This document shows, in pieces, positions 15,334 through 22,149 of a stretch of 47,952 nucleotides of DNA. The stretch covers positions 1-47,952 of the forward strand of contig JAAYIF010000050.1 of NCBI GenBank assembly GCA_012523575.1, written 5' to 3'. The DNA comes from Clostridia bacterium (GTDB lineage: Bacteria; Bacillota; DTU086). The notes below the pieces were generated by a model. That model saw only the letters and a list, made by a program, of their open reading frames with translations. It was not told where the DNA came from and searched no databases. How positions within the stretch are numbered: the stretch's first letter is position 1; the number at the start of each line of letters is the position of its first letter. Position numbers and translations under genes: made by a program.

Positions 15334-16341
15334 ATGGCTGTTATTACCGTATCAAGGCTGTTTGGAAGCGGCGGTGAATTTGTGGCTGAGATACTTTCTC
15401 AGGCTACGGGATTTTTGCTGCTTAATAAGAAAACCCTTCATAAATATATTGGGGAGCATGATCTGCCCCAAATGCGCCTTGACTGGATAAATGAAATTTC
15501 CCCCAGGAGTGTTGATGGTTTGGAAAAGGAACGGGTTGAATACGTTAATACGTTAAGGGATACAATAACTGACCTTTCGCGAAATAGGCATGTTATCCTG
15601 CTGGGACGCGGAGGTCAGTTTCTTTTTATGGGAAGCAAGGAAGCCGTTCATATTAAAATTGTTGCTTCCCTTGAGGCAAGATCCGCCAATATTCAAAAAA
15701 GATTTAACGTGGATAAGGCTACGGCCCTAAGGCTGATAAATGAGAAGGACGCGGAGAGGGAAGCTTATACCTACTATTTTCATCGGGGAGATTGGAATAA
15801 CCCTGAAATCTACGATCTGACCATAAATACCACAAGGATATCTTTGGGAGAGGCGGCGGAGCTGATACTTAATTTTTTAAAGCAGAGGAAAATTATTTCC
15901 CGTAAAAAATTTGAAAAAATCCTTGATAAACTGGAGGAAGCTGCTAAGGAGAAGGAAAAGATTGCTGTTAGTTTTGAAAGGGCGGCGGATAGTAGCCTTA
16001 GGGGAAAACCAAAGAAATTTGCCAATAAAAGCGAAGAAGAATTTGCCCGAATCTTGGATTATTATCAAATTAAATATCTATATGAGCCCACTACCTTCCC
16101 CCTTAAATGGGACAGTGAGGGTAATATAGAAAGCGCCTTTACTCCCGATTTTTATTTTCCCGATTTTGATCTTTATATAGAGCTCACCACTATGAAACAG
16201 GAATTGGTTACCAAGAAAAACCGAAAGGTTAGGGAGTTGAAGAGGATTTATCCCGATGTTAACATTAAACTTTTTTACCGAAAGGATTATAAAAAGCTTT
16301 TGGAGAAGTTCGGTATTGATCCTGAGGAGAATATAGATTAG
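15334..16341 (+). CDS. Cytidylate-kinase-like domain fused to a PD-(D/E)XK nuclease-like domain
   Basis: The 335 residues split into two parts. Residues 1 to about 195 form a cytidylate-kinase-like P-loop protein: ITVSRLFGSGGEFVAE (P-loop near 11-14), then HVILLGRGGQFLF, RSANIQKRFNVDKATA and DLTINTTRISLGEAAELIL. A charged helical linker (about 197-225) leads to a C-terminal domain with SEEEFARILDYY and TPDFYFPDFDLYIELTT, then KVRELKRIYPDVNIKLFYR. This fits a PD-(D/E)XK or Vsr-like fold with Asp and Glu as candidate metal ligands. The GTG-free ATG start has GGGGGAT upstream. It lies directly upstream of the RNA/hpt locus. Whether it phosphorylates nucleotides or cuts nucleic acid is unknown. 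Confidence 0.75.
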   Translation: MAVITVSRLFGSGGEFVAEILSQATGFLLLNKKTLHKYIGEHDLPQMRLDWINEISPRSVDGLEKERVEYVNTLRDTITDLSRNRHVILLGRGGQFLFMGSKEAVHIKIVASLEARSANIQKRFNVDKATALRLINEKDAEREAYTYYFHRGDWNNPEIYDLTINTTRISLGEAAELILNFLKQRKIISRKKFEKILDKLEEAAKEKEKIAVSFERAADSSLRGKPKKFANKSEEEFARILDYYQIKYLYEPTTFPLKWDSEGNIESAFTPDFYFPDFDLYIELTTMKQELVTKKNRKVRELKRIYPDVNIKLFYRKDYKKLLEKFGIDPEENID

Positions 16342-16359
16342 TTATTTTTTCTGTCTGTA

Positions 16360-16376
16360 AAGTATACGGTATACTT
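16360..16376. promoter_or_regulatory. Palindrome upstream of RNA copy 1 promoter
   Basis: AAGTATAC-G-GTATACTT, a perfect inverted repeat of 8-bp halves. Its right end is 12 bp before the -35 box, exactly as for the palindrome of RNA copy 2. It may be an operator or activator site. Confidence 0.6.
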
Positions 16377-16388
16377 GTTTGATATTGC

Positions 16389-16417
16389 TTTACAAATTAA
16401 TACTTACTTGCTATACT
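16389..16417 (+). promoter_or_regulatory. Promoter of structured RNA copy 1
   Basis: TTTACA (16389-16394), 17 nt, TATACT (16412-16417). The predicted start, 7 nt downstream, coincides with the first base of the closing stem of the RNA. Confidence 0.75.
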
Positions 16418-16423
16418 TAAATT

Positions 16424-16566
16424 AGCCCCGAGAGGTCGGAAAGGAAATTATCACGAAGGGCTGGGTCTTCCGGAAAATTGCTTCTATCCAGTGGTGTGAG
16501 CTGGGGGAAGTGGGAACCCGAGAAGATCTAGAGTAGTGATAAGGACCGGGAAGATCACTCGGGGCT
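16424..16566 (+). ncRNA. Unassigned structured RNA, copy 1 (upstream of hpt)
   Basis: A 143-nt element aligned along its whole length with copy 2 at 17187. Closing stem P1 is AGCCCCGAG (16424-16432) with CTCGGGGCT (16558-16566). P2 is TTATCAC (16448-16454) with GTGATAA (16536-16542), flanked by GGTC/GACC. P3 is GGGTCTTC (16463-16470) with GAAGATCT (16522-16529). P4 is a hairpin, 16480-16491 with 16501-16511. Conserved unpaired segments include GGAAAGG, CGGAAAA, GGGAACC and CCGGGAAGATCA. A GATTTTTT tract follows P1. It could be a riboswitch leader of hpt (28 nt downstream) or a separate small RNA. I could not match it to a known family. Confidence 0.8.
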
Positions 16567-16593
16567 GATTTTTTAGCCATAAGAGGGAATGTC

Positions 16594-17118
16594 ATGGGTA
16601 TGGAGCAAAAAGGGAAGATCATTATAAGTGAAGAGGAAATCCAGGGAAAGGTTAGGGAGCTTGCTGGGCAGATTTCCAAAGATTATGAGGGATTAAATCC
16701 CATTATAATTACCGTACTTCGGGGTGCGGTTTATTTTATGGTGGATTTGACCAGGTACCTTACCATTCCCCACCGCATTGATTTTTTAGCCATTTCCAGT
16801 TATGGACCTGCTGCCCAGACCGGGGGTGTTAGAATAACCAAGGATCTGGATTTGGATATCCACGATGAACATGTATTGATTTTAGAAGATATTGTTGATA
16901 CCGGTCTTACTCTTCATTATCTTCTTAGAATATTAAAGGAAAGGGGTCCCGCCAGCATTAAAATCTGTACCTTTCTTGACAGGGCGGCCCAAAGAATCGC
17001 CGATCTTCATATTGATTACCGGGGTTTTGAGGTGGGCGAAGCTTTTGTTGTGGGTTATGGGCTTGACAGGGATGAAAAATTTAGAAATCTGCAATACATA
17101 ATGGCTGTGGAGGAATAA
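16594..17118 (+). CDS. hpt: Hypoxanthine (guanine) phosphoribosyltransferase
   Basis: Purine salvage: hypoxanthine or guanine plus PRPP to IMP or GMP. At 174 residues it is typical. The PRPP-binding motif is VLILEDIVDTGLTLHYLL; also visible are ITVLRGAVYFMVDLTR (the pyrophosphate loop), the flexible loop around DFLAISSYG, and the GYGLDRDEKFRNL purine-site block. ATG at 16594 follows GAGGGAATGTC; ATG at 16600 is also possible. It sits alone between two copies of a structured RNA, each with its own promoter, so its expression is probably set by RNA copy 1. It is commonly next to tilS and ftsH in Firmicutes, which is not so here. Confidence 0.93.
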   Translation: MGMEQKGKIIISEEEIQGKVRELAGQISKDYEGLNPIIITVLRGAVYFMVDLTRYLTIPHRIDFLAISSYGPAAQTGGVRITKDLDLDIHDEHVLILEDIVDTGLTLHYLLRILKERGPASIKICTFLDRAAQRIADLHIDYRGFEVGEAFVVGYGLDRDEKFRNLQYIMAVEE

Positions 17119-17140
17119 AAAAGTATACCGGTATACTTTT
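17119..17140. promoter_or_regulatory. Palindrome upstream of RNA copy 2 promoter
   Basis: The core AAGTATACC-GGTATACTT (17121-17138) extends with two A and two T to a perfect 22-bp palindrome, starting 1 bp after the hpt stop codon. The core ends 12 bp before the -35 box, the same spacing as at copy 1. It could double as a weak terminator hairpin for hpt. Confidence 0.6.
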
Positions 17141-17150
17141 ATAAAAGTGC

Positions 17151-17179
17151 TTTACAAAGGTTTTTTTCAATGCTATTAT
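17151..17179 (+). promoter_or_regulatory. Promoter of structured RNA copy 2
   Basis: TTTACA (17151-17156), 17 nt, TATTAT (17174-17179), with the expected start at the first base of P1 of RNA copy 2. The -35 box and spacer length are identical to those of copy 1. Confidence 0.75.
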
Positions 17180-17186
17180 AAAAGCA

Positions 17187-17327
17187 AGCTCCGAGAGGTC
17201 GGAAAGGGAATTATCATGAAGGTAATGGGTTTTCCGGAAAAATCGTTTCTGTCCAGCCCGGCTGGAGGAAGCGGGAACCTGGAAAATCCCAGAGTAGTGA
17301 TAAGGACCGGGAAGATCACTCGGAGCT
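17187..17327 (+). ncRNA. Unassigned structured RNA, copy 2 (downstream of hpt, upstream of metF)
   Basis: A 141-nt homologue of copy 1. P1 is AGCTCCGAG (17187-17195) with CTCGGAGCT (17319-17327). P2 is TTATCAT (17211-17217) with GTGATAA (17297-17303). P3 is GGGTTTTC (17227-17234) with GAAAATCCC (17282-17290). P4 is 17244-17256 with 17262-17273. Base changes between the copies keep pairing in P1, P3 and P4. P1 is followed by TTTATTTTTCGTTTTTT, so it may terminate its own transcript. A possible second hairpin (GCCGGTAC near 17354 with TTACCGGGC near 17398, then seven T) lies before metF, 184 bp downstream; it may be the expression platform. No gene is seen in 17119-17510. Confidence 0.8.
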
Positions 17328-17510
17328 TTTATTTTTCGTTTTTTGCTTTATTGCCGGTACCCATGTCCAAAATATTAAAGAAAGGAATACGGCCTTATTA
17401 CCGGGCCTTTTTTTATTAGTGTAAAACCGGTGGAGGCGGTGGAGGGATATTCTGATTTACTGGAGAAAAGATAAACTTAATTTATAAATTAGAACTGCAA
17501 CTTGGAATAG

Positions 17511-18449
17511 ATGGGGGGCGTGAAAATTGTGTCTTTAAATACAGGCAGCACCTTGGAAAGGCTCCTTAAGGAAGGGCATTTTCTGGTAACAGCGGAGATC
17601 GGACCGCCGAAGAATGCCGATGCTTCTGTATTGGAAGAAAAGGCAAGAATGCTCAGGGGCTTTATTGATGCTGCCAATATTACGGATAACCAAACGGCAG
17701 TGGTACGCTTATCCAGTATTGCTTCGGCGGTGCATATTTTAAAAGCGGGGATCGAACCGGTTATCCAGATGACGGTGCGGGACCGTAACAGAATTGCTTT
17801 GCAAAGTGATCTCTTAGGGGCTTATAGCCTCGGAATTAGAAATGTTGTATGCATGAGCGGAGATCATCAAGTGATTGGCAATCACCCTGACACCAAAGGG
17901 GTATATGATTTAGATTCCATACAGCTTATTAAAGCAGTGAGAAACATGAGGGATAAAAAAGAATTCCTTAACGGAGAAATAATTAAAGGCACCGCTCCCT
18001 GCTTTTTTGTTGGTGCTGTGGCAAGTCCTTTTCTGCAGCCCGAAGAAATGAATTTAATACGCCTTGAAAAGAAGATTAGGGCAGGGGCGGATTTTATCCA
18101 GACCCAGTGTATCTACGACATGAGAAAATTTGAATGCTGGATGGCTCAGGTCAGGGAGCTGGGACTTAGCCACCGGGCGTATTTTCTTGCGGGACTTATG
18201 CCGTTAAAGTCCCCAAGGGTAGCCCGCTATATGCAGGATAATATCCCTGGAATTGAAATACCGGAAACCATAATCAGGAGGATGGAGCGGGCAGGGGATC
18301 CGGCTAAGGAAGGGATAAAACTGGCTGTGGAGCAAATCCACTGGCTCAAAACCATTGAGGGACTGCATGGGGTTCATATTATGGCTGTGGGCTGGGAAGA
18401 AGTGATACCCGAGATAGTGGACAGGGCCGGCTTAACACCCAGGCCATAG
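17511..18449 (+). CDS. metF: Methylenetetrahydrofolate reductase (MetF-type)
   Basis: Reduces 5,10-methylene-THF to 5-methyl-THF in the methyl branch of the Wood-Ljungdahl pathway or in methionine synthesis. The TIM-barrel family blocks are seen: LVTAEIGPPK near the N terminus, ANITDNQTAVVRLSS, IQMTVRDRNRIALQSDLLGA, a flavin-region GIRNVVCMSGDH, and GADFIQTQCIYDM. At 312 residues it is like the short acetogen-type MetF. Start choice is uncertain: ATG 17511 follows GGAATAG, while GTG 17529 has GGGGGG upstream. It is 32 bp before fhs, likely one operon; no metV or acs genes are in the window. Confidence 0.88.
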   Translation: MGGVKIVSLNTGSTLERLLKEGHFLVTAEIGPPKNADASVLEEKARMLRGFIDAANITDNQTAVVRLSSIASAVHILKAGIEPVIQMTVRDRNRIALQSDLLGAYSLGIRNVVCMSGDHQVIGNHPDTKGVYDLDSIQLIKAVRNMRDKKEFLNGEIIKGTAPCFFVGAVASPFLQPEEMNLIRLEKKIRAGADFIQTQCIYDMRKFECWMAQVRELGLSHRAYFLAGLMPLKSPRVARYMQDNIPGIEIPETIIRRMERAGDPAKEGIKLAVEQIHWLKTIEGLHGVHIMAVGWEEVIPEIVDRAGLTPRP

Positions 18450-18481
18450 GGAAAAATAGTATAGAATAGGAGGAAAAGAAG

Positions 18482-20164
18482 ATGGGAAGACCCATTCCCA
18501 GTGATATAGAAATAGCTGTTAAGGCTAAGAAAAAGCCTATTATGGAAATTGCGGAGAGGCTGGGCATAAATGGGGATGAAGTGGAGCTTTTCGGGAAATA
18601 TAAGGCAAAGATATCCCTGGACCTTATGAAGCGTTTGGAAAAGGCCCCCGATGGTAAACTGATCCTGGTAACCGCCGTTACTCCTACACCCGCCGGTGAA
18701 GGCAAAACTACAAACAGCATAGGATTGGCTGATGCTTTAAGCCGATTGGGCAAGAAAGCAATGGTTGCCCTAAGGGAGCCTTCTTTGGGCCCTAACTTTG
18801 GCATTAAAGGAGGAGCAGCGGGAGGGGGCTATTCCCAGGTTGTTCCCATGGAGGATATAAATCTCCACTTTACCGGTGATATTCATGCAGTAACCTATGC
18901 CCACAACCTCCTGGCAGCAATGTTAGATAACCATATTCATCAGGGAAATGAATTGAATATTGATCCCAGAAAAATAATGTTCCGCAGGGTTATAGATTTA
19001 AATGACAGAGCCCTTAGGTTTGTGGTCTGCGGATTAGGGGGCCCTAAAAACGGAGTACCTCGGGAAACGGGATTTGACATTTCAGTGGCTTCCGAAATCA
19101 TGGCCATTTTATGCCTTGCTCTGGATCTTATGGACCTAAAGGAGCGGCTGGGAAGGATAGTGGTGGGATATACCTATGATGACAGACCCGTTACCGCGGC
19201 TGATCTCGAAGCCCAGGGAGCCATGGCGGTGCTTATGAAGGACGCCCTGAAGCCCAATTTGGTTCAAACCCTGGAAAACAACCCGGCATTTATTCATGGC
19301 GGCCCCTTTGCTAATATTGCCCACGGCTGCAACAGCATTGTTGCCACTAAAATGGCTTTAAAGCTTGCGGATTATGTTGTTACGGAAGCAGGCTTCGGTG
19401 CGGATCTCGGAGCGGAAAAATTCTTTAATCTCAAATGCCGTTACGGAGGACTTAAGCCAGACGGGGTTGTTATTGTGGCTTCCATAAGGGCTTTAAAGTT
19501 TCACGGTGGGGTAAGCAGGGAAAACCTTACCCAGGAGAATCTTTCCGCGCTCAAGAAAGGATTTGAGAATCTTCAAAAGCATCTGGAAAACATTCAAAAG
19601 TTTGGGCTTCCTGCGGTGGTTGCCATAAATCGCTTCCCGGAGGACACTAAAAAGGAAATGGACTGCCTTTATGAATTGTGTTCTCAGGCGGAAGTGCCTG
19701 CTGCGGTATCTGAGGTTTGGGAAAAGGGAGGGGAAGGAGGTCTTGAACTGGCAGAAAAGCTGCTGGGGATATTAGATAAGGAAAAAGAAGATTTTAAACC
19801 GCTGTATCCCTTGGAGCTTCCCATAAAGGAAAAAATTGAAATCATAGCAAGGGAAATTTATGGAGCTGACGAAGTGGAATACAGTCCAGGGGCACTAAAT
19901 CAAATAGAAAAATTTGAAAAACTGGGATACGGCAACCTTCCCGTGTGCATGGCAAAAACCCAGTATTCCCTTTCCGACGATCCGGGGAAAATTGGCCGTC
20001 CCAGAGGCTTCTCCATAAACGTTAGGGAAGTTAGATTATCTGCCGGCGCTGGTTTTATAGTTCCCGTAACGGGGGATATTATGACCATGCCTGGCCTTCC
20101 TAAAAAGCCTGCAGCCTGCAGAATAGATATAGATGAGAATGGAATAATAAAAGGACTGTTTTGA
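18482..20164 (+). CDS. fhs: Formate-tetrahydrofolate ligase
   Basis: ATP-dependent formation of 10-formyl-THF from formate, an entry point of C1 units for acetogenesis and purine synthesis. The 560-residue length is standard. The P-loop [18 protein letters not shown] is near residues 72-85, followed by [24 protein letters not shown], the formate/THF-site block [31 protein letters not shown] and the C-terminal [19 protein letters not shown] is preceded by TAGGAGGAAAAG. It follows metF and ends in an intrinsic terminator. Both genes lie downstream of the second structured RNA copy. Confidence 0.97.
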   Translation: MGRPIPSDIEIAVKAKKKPIMEIAERLGINGDEVELFGKYKAKISLDLMKRLEKAPDGKLILVTAVTPTPAGEGKTTNSIGLADALSRLGKKAMVALREPSLGPNFGIKGGAAGGGYSQVVPMEDINLHFTGDIHAVTYAHNLLAAMLDNHIHQGNELNIDPRKIMFRRVIDLNDRALRFVVCGLGGPKNGVPRETGFDISVASEIMAILCLALDLMDLKERLGRIVVGYTYDDRPVTAADLEAQGAMAVLMKDALKPNLVQTLENNPAFIHGGPFANIAHGCNSIVATKMALKLADYVVTEAGFGADLGAEKFFNLKCRYGGLKPDGVVIVASIRALKFHGGVSRENLTQENLSALKKGFENLQKHLENIQKFGLPAVVAINRFPEDTKKEMDCLYELCSQAEVPAAVSEVWEKGGEGGLELAEKLLGILDKEKEDFKPLYPLELPIKEKIEIIAREIYGADEVEYSPGALNQIEKFEKLGYGNLPVCMAKTQYSLSDDPGKIGRPRGFSINVREVRLSAGAGFIVPVTGDIMTMPGLPKKPAACRIDIDENGIIKGLF

Positions 20165-20175
20165 ATTTTTTAGAA

Positions 20176-20208
20176 GAATCCCCTAAATATAAGGGGGGTT
20201 CTTTCTTT
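20176..20208 (+). terminator. Intrinsic terminator after fhs
   Basis: GAATCCCCT pairs with AGGGGGGTTC (one bulged G) across a 7-nt loop and is followed by TTTCTTT. It closes the metF-fhs unit. Confidence 0.75.
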
Positions 20209-20353
20209 AACGGGGAATATGTACGGAAGAGGCCTTTCATACCGTTTTTGCTCTCAAAGCTTCATAAGTTTGTTAAACCAGGAAAAATATATCTAAAAGA
20301 AATATTCAATCAATGTGAAAGATAAAAGTTTTATTTAGGAAGAGGTGTTGTGA

Positions 20354-21133
20354 TTGAGTGAAATGGAACCCAAGGAAATTAGTGAAATAGCGCGGATGAT
20401 CGCCCAGGCCCAAAGAATAATTGTTTTTACCGGAGCCGGGGTAAGTACGGAATCGGGAATTCCTGATTTTCGAAGTCCCGGAGGAATTTGGAGCAGTTAT
20501 GATCCTGAATTGTTTTCTTATCAGTATTTTATGAGTTCTCAACTGGCGAGGAAAAAGGTTTGGGAGATGTTGAGGAATACTTTTTTTACATTTCAGGCAA
20601 AACCCAATCTCGCTCACATGGCCATTGAAGAGCTTTTTGCCCATGGATGTCTTTACGGCGTTATAACCCAAAATATTGACGGTCTTCATCAAGATGCGGG
20701 CGTCCCCGATGATATGGTATTTGAACTTCACGGGAATATGCGCAGAGTGATTTGTTTGGACTGTGGTCGGTTGTACGAAACGGAGCATATAAAAGATAAA
20801 CTTTTTAAAGAAGAAATACCCCAGTGTGACCACTGCAGGGGTATTTTAAAACCCTATATAGTGTTTTTTGGGGAATTGCTCCCCTCAAATGTTCTGGAAG
20901 AGGCTTGTTTTAGGGCTCAAAACTGTGATCTATTAATCGTGGTGGGTTCAAGCCTGAGTGTTTATCCTGCTGCCAACATCCCAAGATATGCTTTAGATGC
21001 ACAAGTACCCTTAATTATTATAAATATGACGCCCACTTATTTGGATGCCTATGCTGATGTGGTGATTAGGGGTAAGGCAGGGGAAATAATGGATAGGGCA
21101 GTTAAACTTGCCTTTCAAAAAAAATTGTCATAG
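20354..21133 (+). CDS. cobB: NAD-dependent protein deacylase (Sir2 family)
   Basis: Removes acyl groups from lysines, producing O-acyl-ADP-ribose and nicotinamide. NAD-binding blocks are GAGVSTESGIPDFRSPGGIW, TQNIDGLH, and the catalytic-His block ELHGN. A zinc module CLDCGRLYET with CDHC is intact, as is VVGSSLSVYPAANIP. At 259 residues it is close to class U bacterial sirtuins. The TTG start follows GAGGTGTTGTGA. The next genes are yjbQ and a macrodomain protein. A macrodomain could process the sirtuin product, so a functional link is plausible. Confidence 0.93.
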   Translation: MSEMEPKEISEIARMIAQAQRIIVFTGAGVSTESGIPDFRSPGGIWSSYDPELFSYQYFMSSQLARKKVWEMLRNTFFTFQAKPNLAHMAIEELFAHGCLYGVITQNIDGLHQDAGVPDDMVFELHGNMRRVICLDCGRLYETEHIKDKLFKEEIPQCDHCRGILKPYIVFFGELLPSNVLEEACFRAQNCDLLIVVGSSLSVYPAANIPRYALDAQVPLIIINMTPTYLDAYADVVIRGKAGEIMDRAVKLAFQKKLS

Positions 21134-21173
21134 GACTGCAAAATCGTAAATTAGAGCAAAGGTGGTGATACAC

Positions 21174-21569
21174 GTGTATGAGCTTGAAATAAAAACGTCT
21201 AAAAAGGAAGAATTCATTGATATTACCGGAAAAGTTCAGGAAGTGGTATATAAAAGCGGAATTAAAAATGGGCTGTGTGGGGTTTTTGTCCCCCATACAA
21301 CCTGTGCTTTAATGGTAAACGAAAATGCTGATCCCGATGTGGCCAGAGATATCAGCTACATGTTAAAAAAACTTGTACCCGACCATATGGAATATCAGCA
21401 CAGGGAGGGCAACAGTCCTGCCCATATAAAATCCACATTGGTTGGGTCCAGTAAGCATTTTATCGTCAGCGGTGGGAGTATTGTCCTCGGCACGTGGCAG
21501 GGGATTTTTTTGGTTGAATTTGACGGTCCCAGAACCCGCAGGGTTTGGGTTGAGATTGTGGGAAATTGA
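21174..21569 (+). CDS. YjbQ family protein (UPF0047; secondary thiamine-phosphate synthase-type)
   Basis: A 131-residue beta-rich protein of the widespread YjbQ family, some members of which have weak thiamine-phosphate synthase activity in vitro. The family signature is visible in VFVPHTTCALMVNENADPDV and, near the end, HIKSTLVGSS, then GTWQGIFLVEFDGPR, with conserved His residues. GTG at 21174 is chosen because AAGGTGGTGA lies 6 nt upstream and it gives the usual MYELEIKTS start; GTG 21162 is the longer alternative inside that ribosome site. It sits between Sir2 and macrodomain genes. The true function of the family is unsettled. Confidence 0.9.
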   Translation: MYELEIKTSKKEEFIDITGKVQEVVYKSGIKNGLCGVFVPHTTCALMVNENADPDVARDISYMLKKLVPDHMEYQHREGNSPAHIKSTLVGSSKHFIVSGGSIVLGTWQGIFLVEFDGPRTRRVWVEIVGN

Positions 21570-21594
21570 TGATGTATTGGGTAGGGGAGGTTTT

Positions 21595-22077
21595 ATGGGA
21601 CAGATATGTTATTTGATAGGCGATGCTACGGAACCCCAGGGAGAGGGTAAAAAAATCATTGCTCATATATGCAATGATGTGGGTGAATGGGGAGCAGGGT
21701 TTGTGCTGGCTTTGTCCAAAAAGTGGAAAGAACCCGAAGAGGATTATATTAATTGGTACAGTGGTGGAAGGGAATCAGGTTTTGAACTGGGGAGAACCCG
21801 ATTTGTGAGGGTGGAGGATGACATCTGGGTAGCCAACATGATTGCCCAAAGGGATATTAAACCCGTTGGAGGTATTCCCCCTATCAGGTACGAGGCACTG
21901 AAATCCTGCTTAAAAGGGGTTGCTGAAAAAGCTTTGGAGCTTAGTGCATCGGTACATATGCCCCGAATAGGCTGCGGTCTAGCGGGGGGAACATGGGACA
22001 AGGTAGAGCCTATTATAATTAACGTACTTGCAAAGAAAGGTGTTCCCGTTTATGTTTATGATTTAAAAAAAATATGA
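21595..22077 (+). CDS. Macrodomain (ADP-ribose-binding) protein
   Basis: A 160-residue stand-alone macrodomain of the ALC1/TARG1/Poa1p-like group. The ligand-site sequences are IAHICNDVGEWGAGFVLALS near the N terminus and MPRIGCGLAGGTWDKVEPII near the C terminus. Members bind or hydrolyse ADP-ribose adducts, including O-acetyl-ADP-ribose and ADP-ribosylated nucleobases or glutamate. ATG at 21595 has GGGGAGG upstream; the open frame extends further but overlaps yjbQ. Position after cobB suggests it handles the sirtuin product. No DarT-like toxin is visible nearby. Confidence 0.87.
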   Translation: MGQICYLIGDATEPQGEGKKIIAHICNDVGEWGAGFVLALSKKWKEPEEDYINWYSGGRESGFELGRTRFVRVEDDIWVANMIAQRDIKPVGGIPPIRYEALKSCLKGVAEKALELSASVHMPRIGCGLAGGTWDKVEPIIINVLAKKGVPVYVYDLKKI

Positions 22078-22149
22078 AAAATGTGGAGGTAAATGGTAAA
22101 TGATGGGTGTAATTTTTAATTAAAGGATGTTTGCCGGAGGAGGGGTATA

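Noticed and set aside
16424-16566. ykkC (guanidine-I/PRPP) riboswitch identity for the hpt RNA
   Set aside because: Only a loose match (GATAAGGACCGGGAAGA versus the ykkC GAYAAAAGCCCGGGAGA); the 5' ykkC core and stem layout are absent, and P1 lies at the transcript start.
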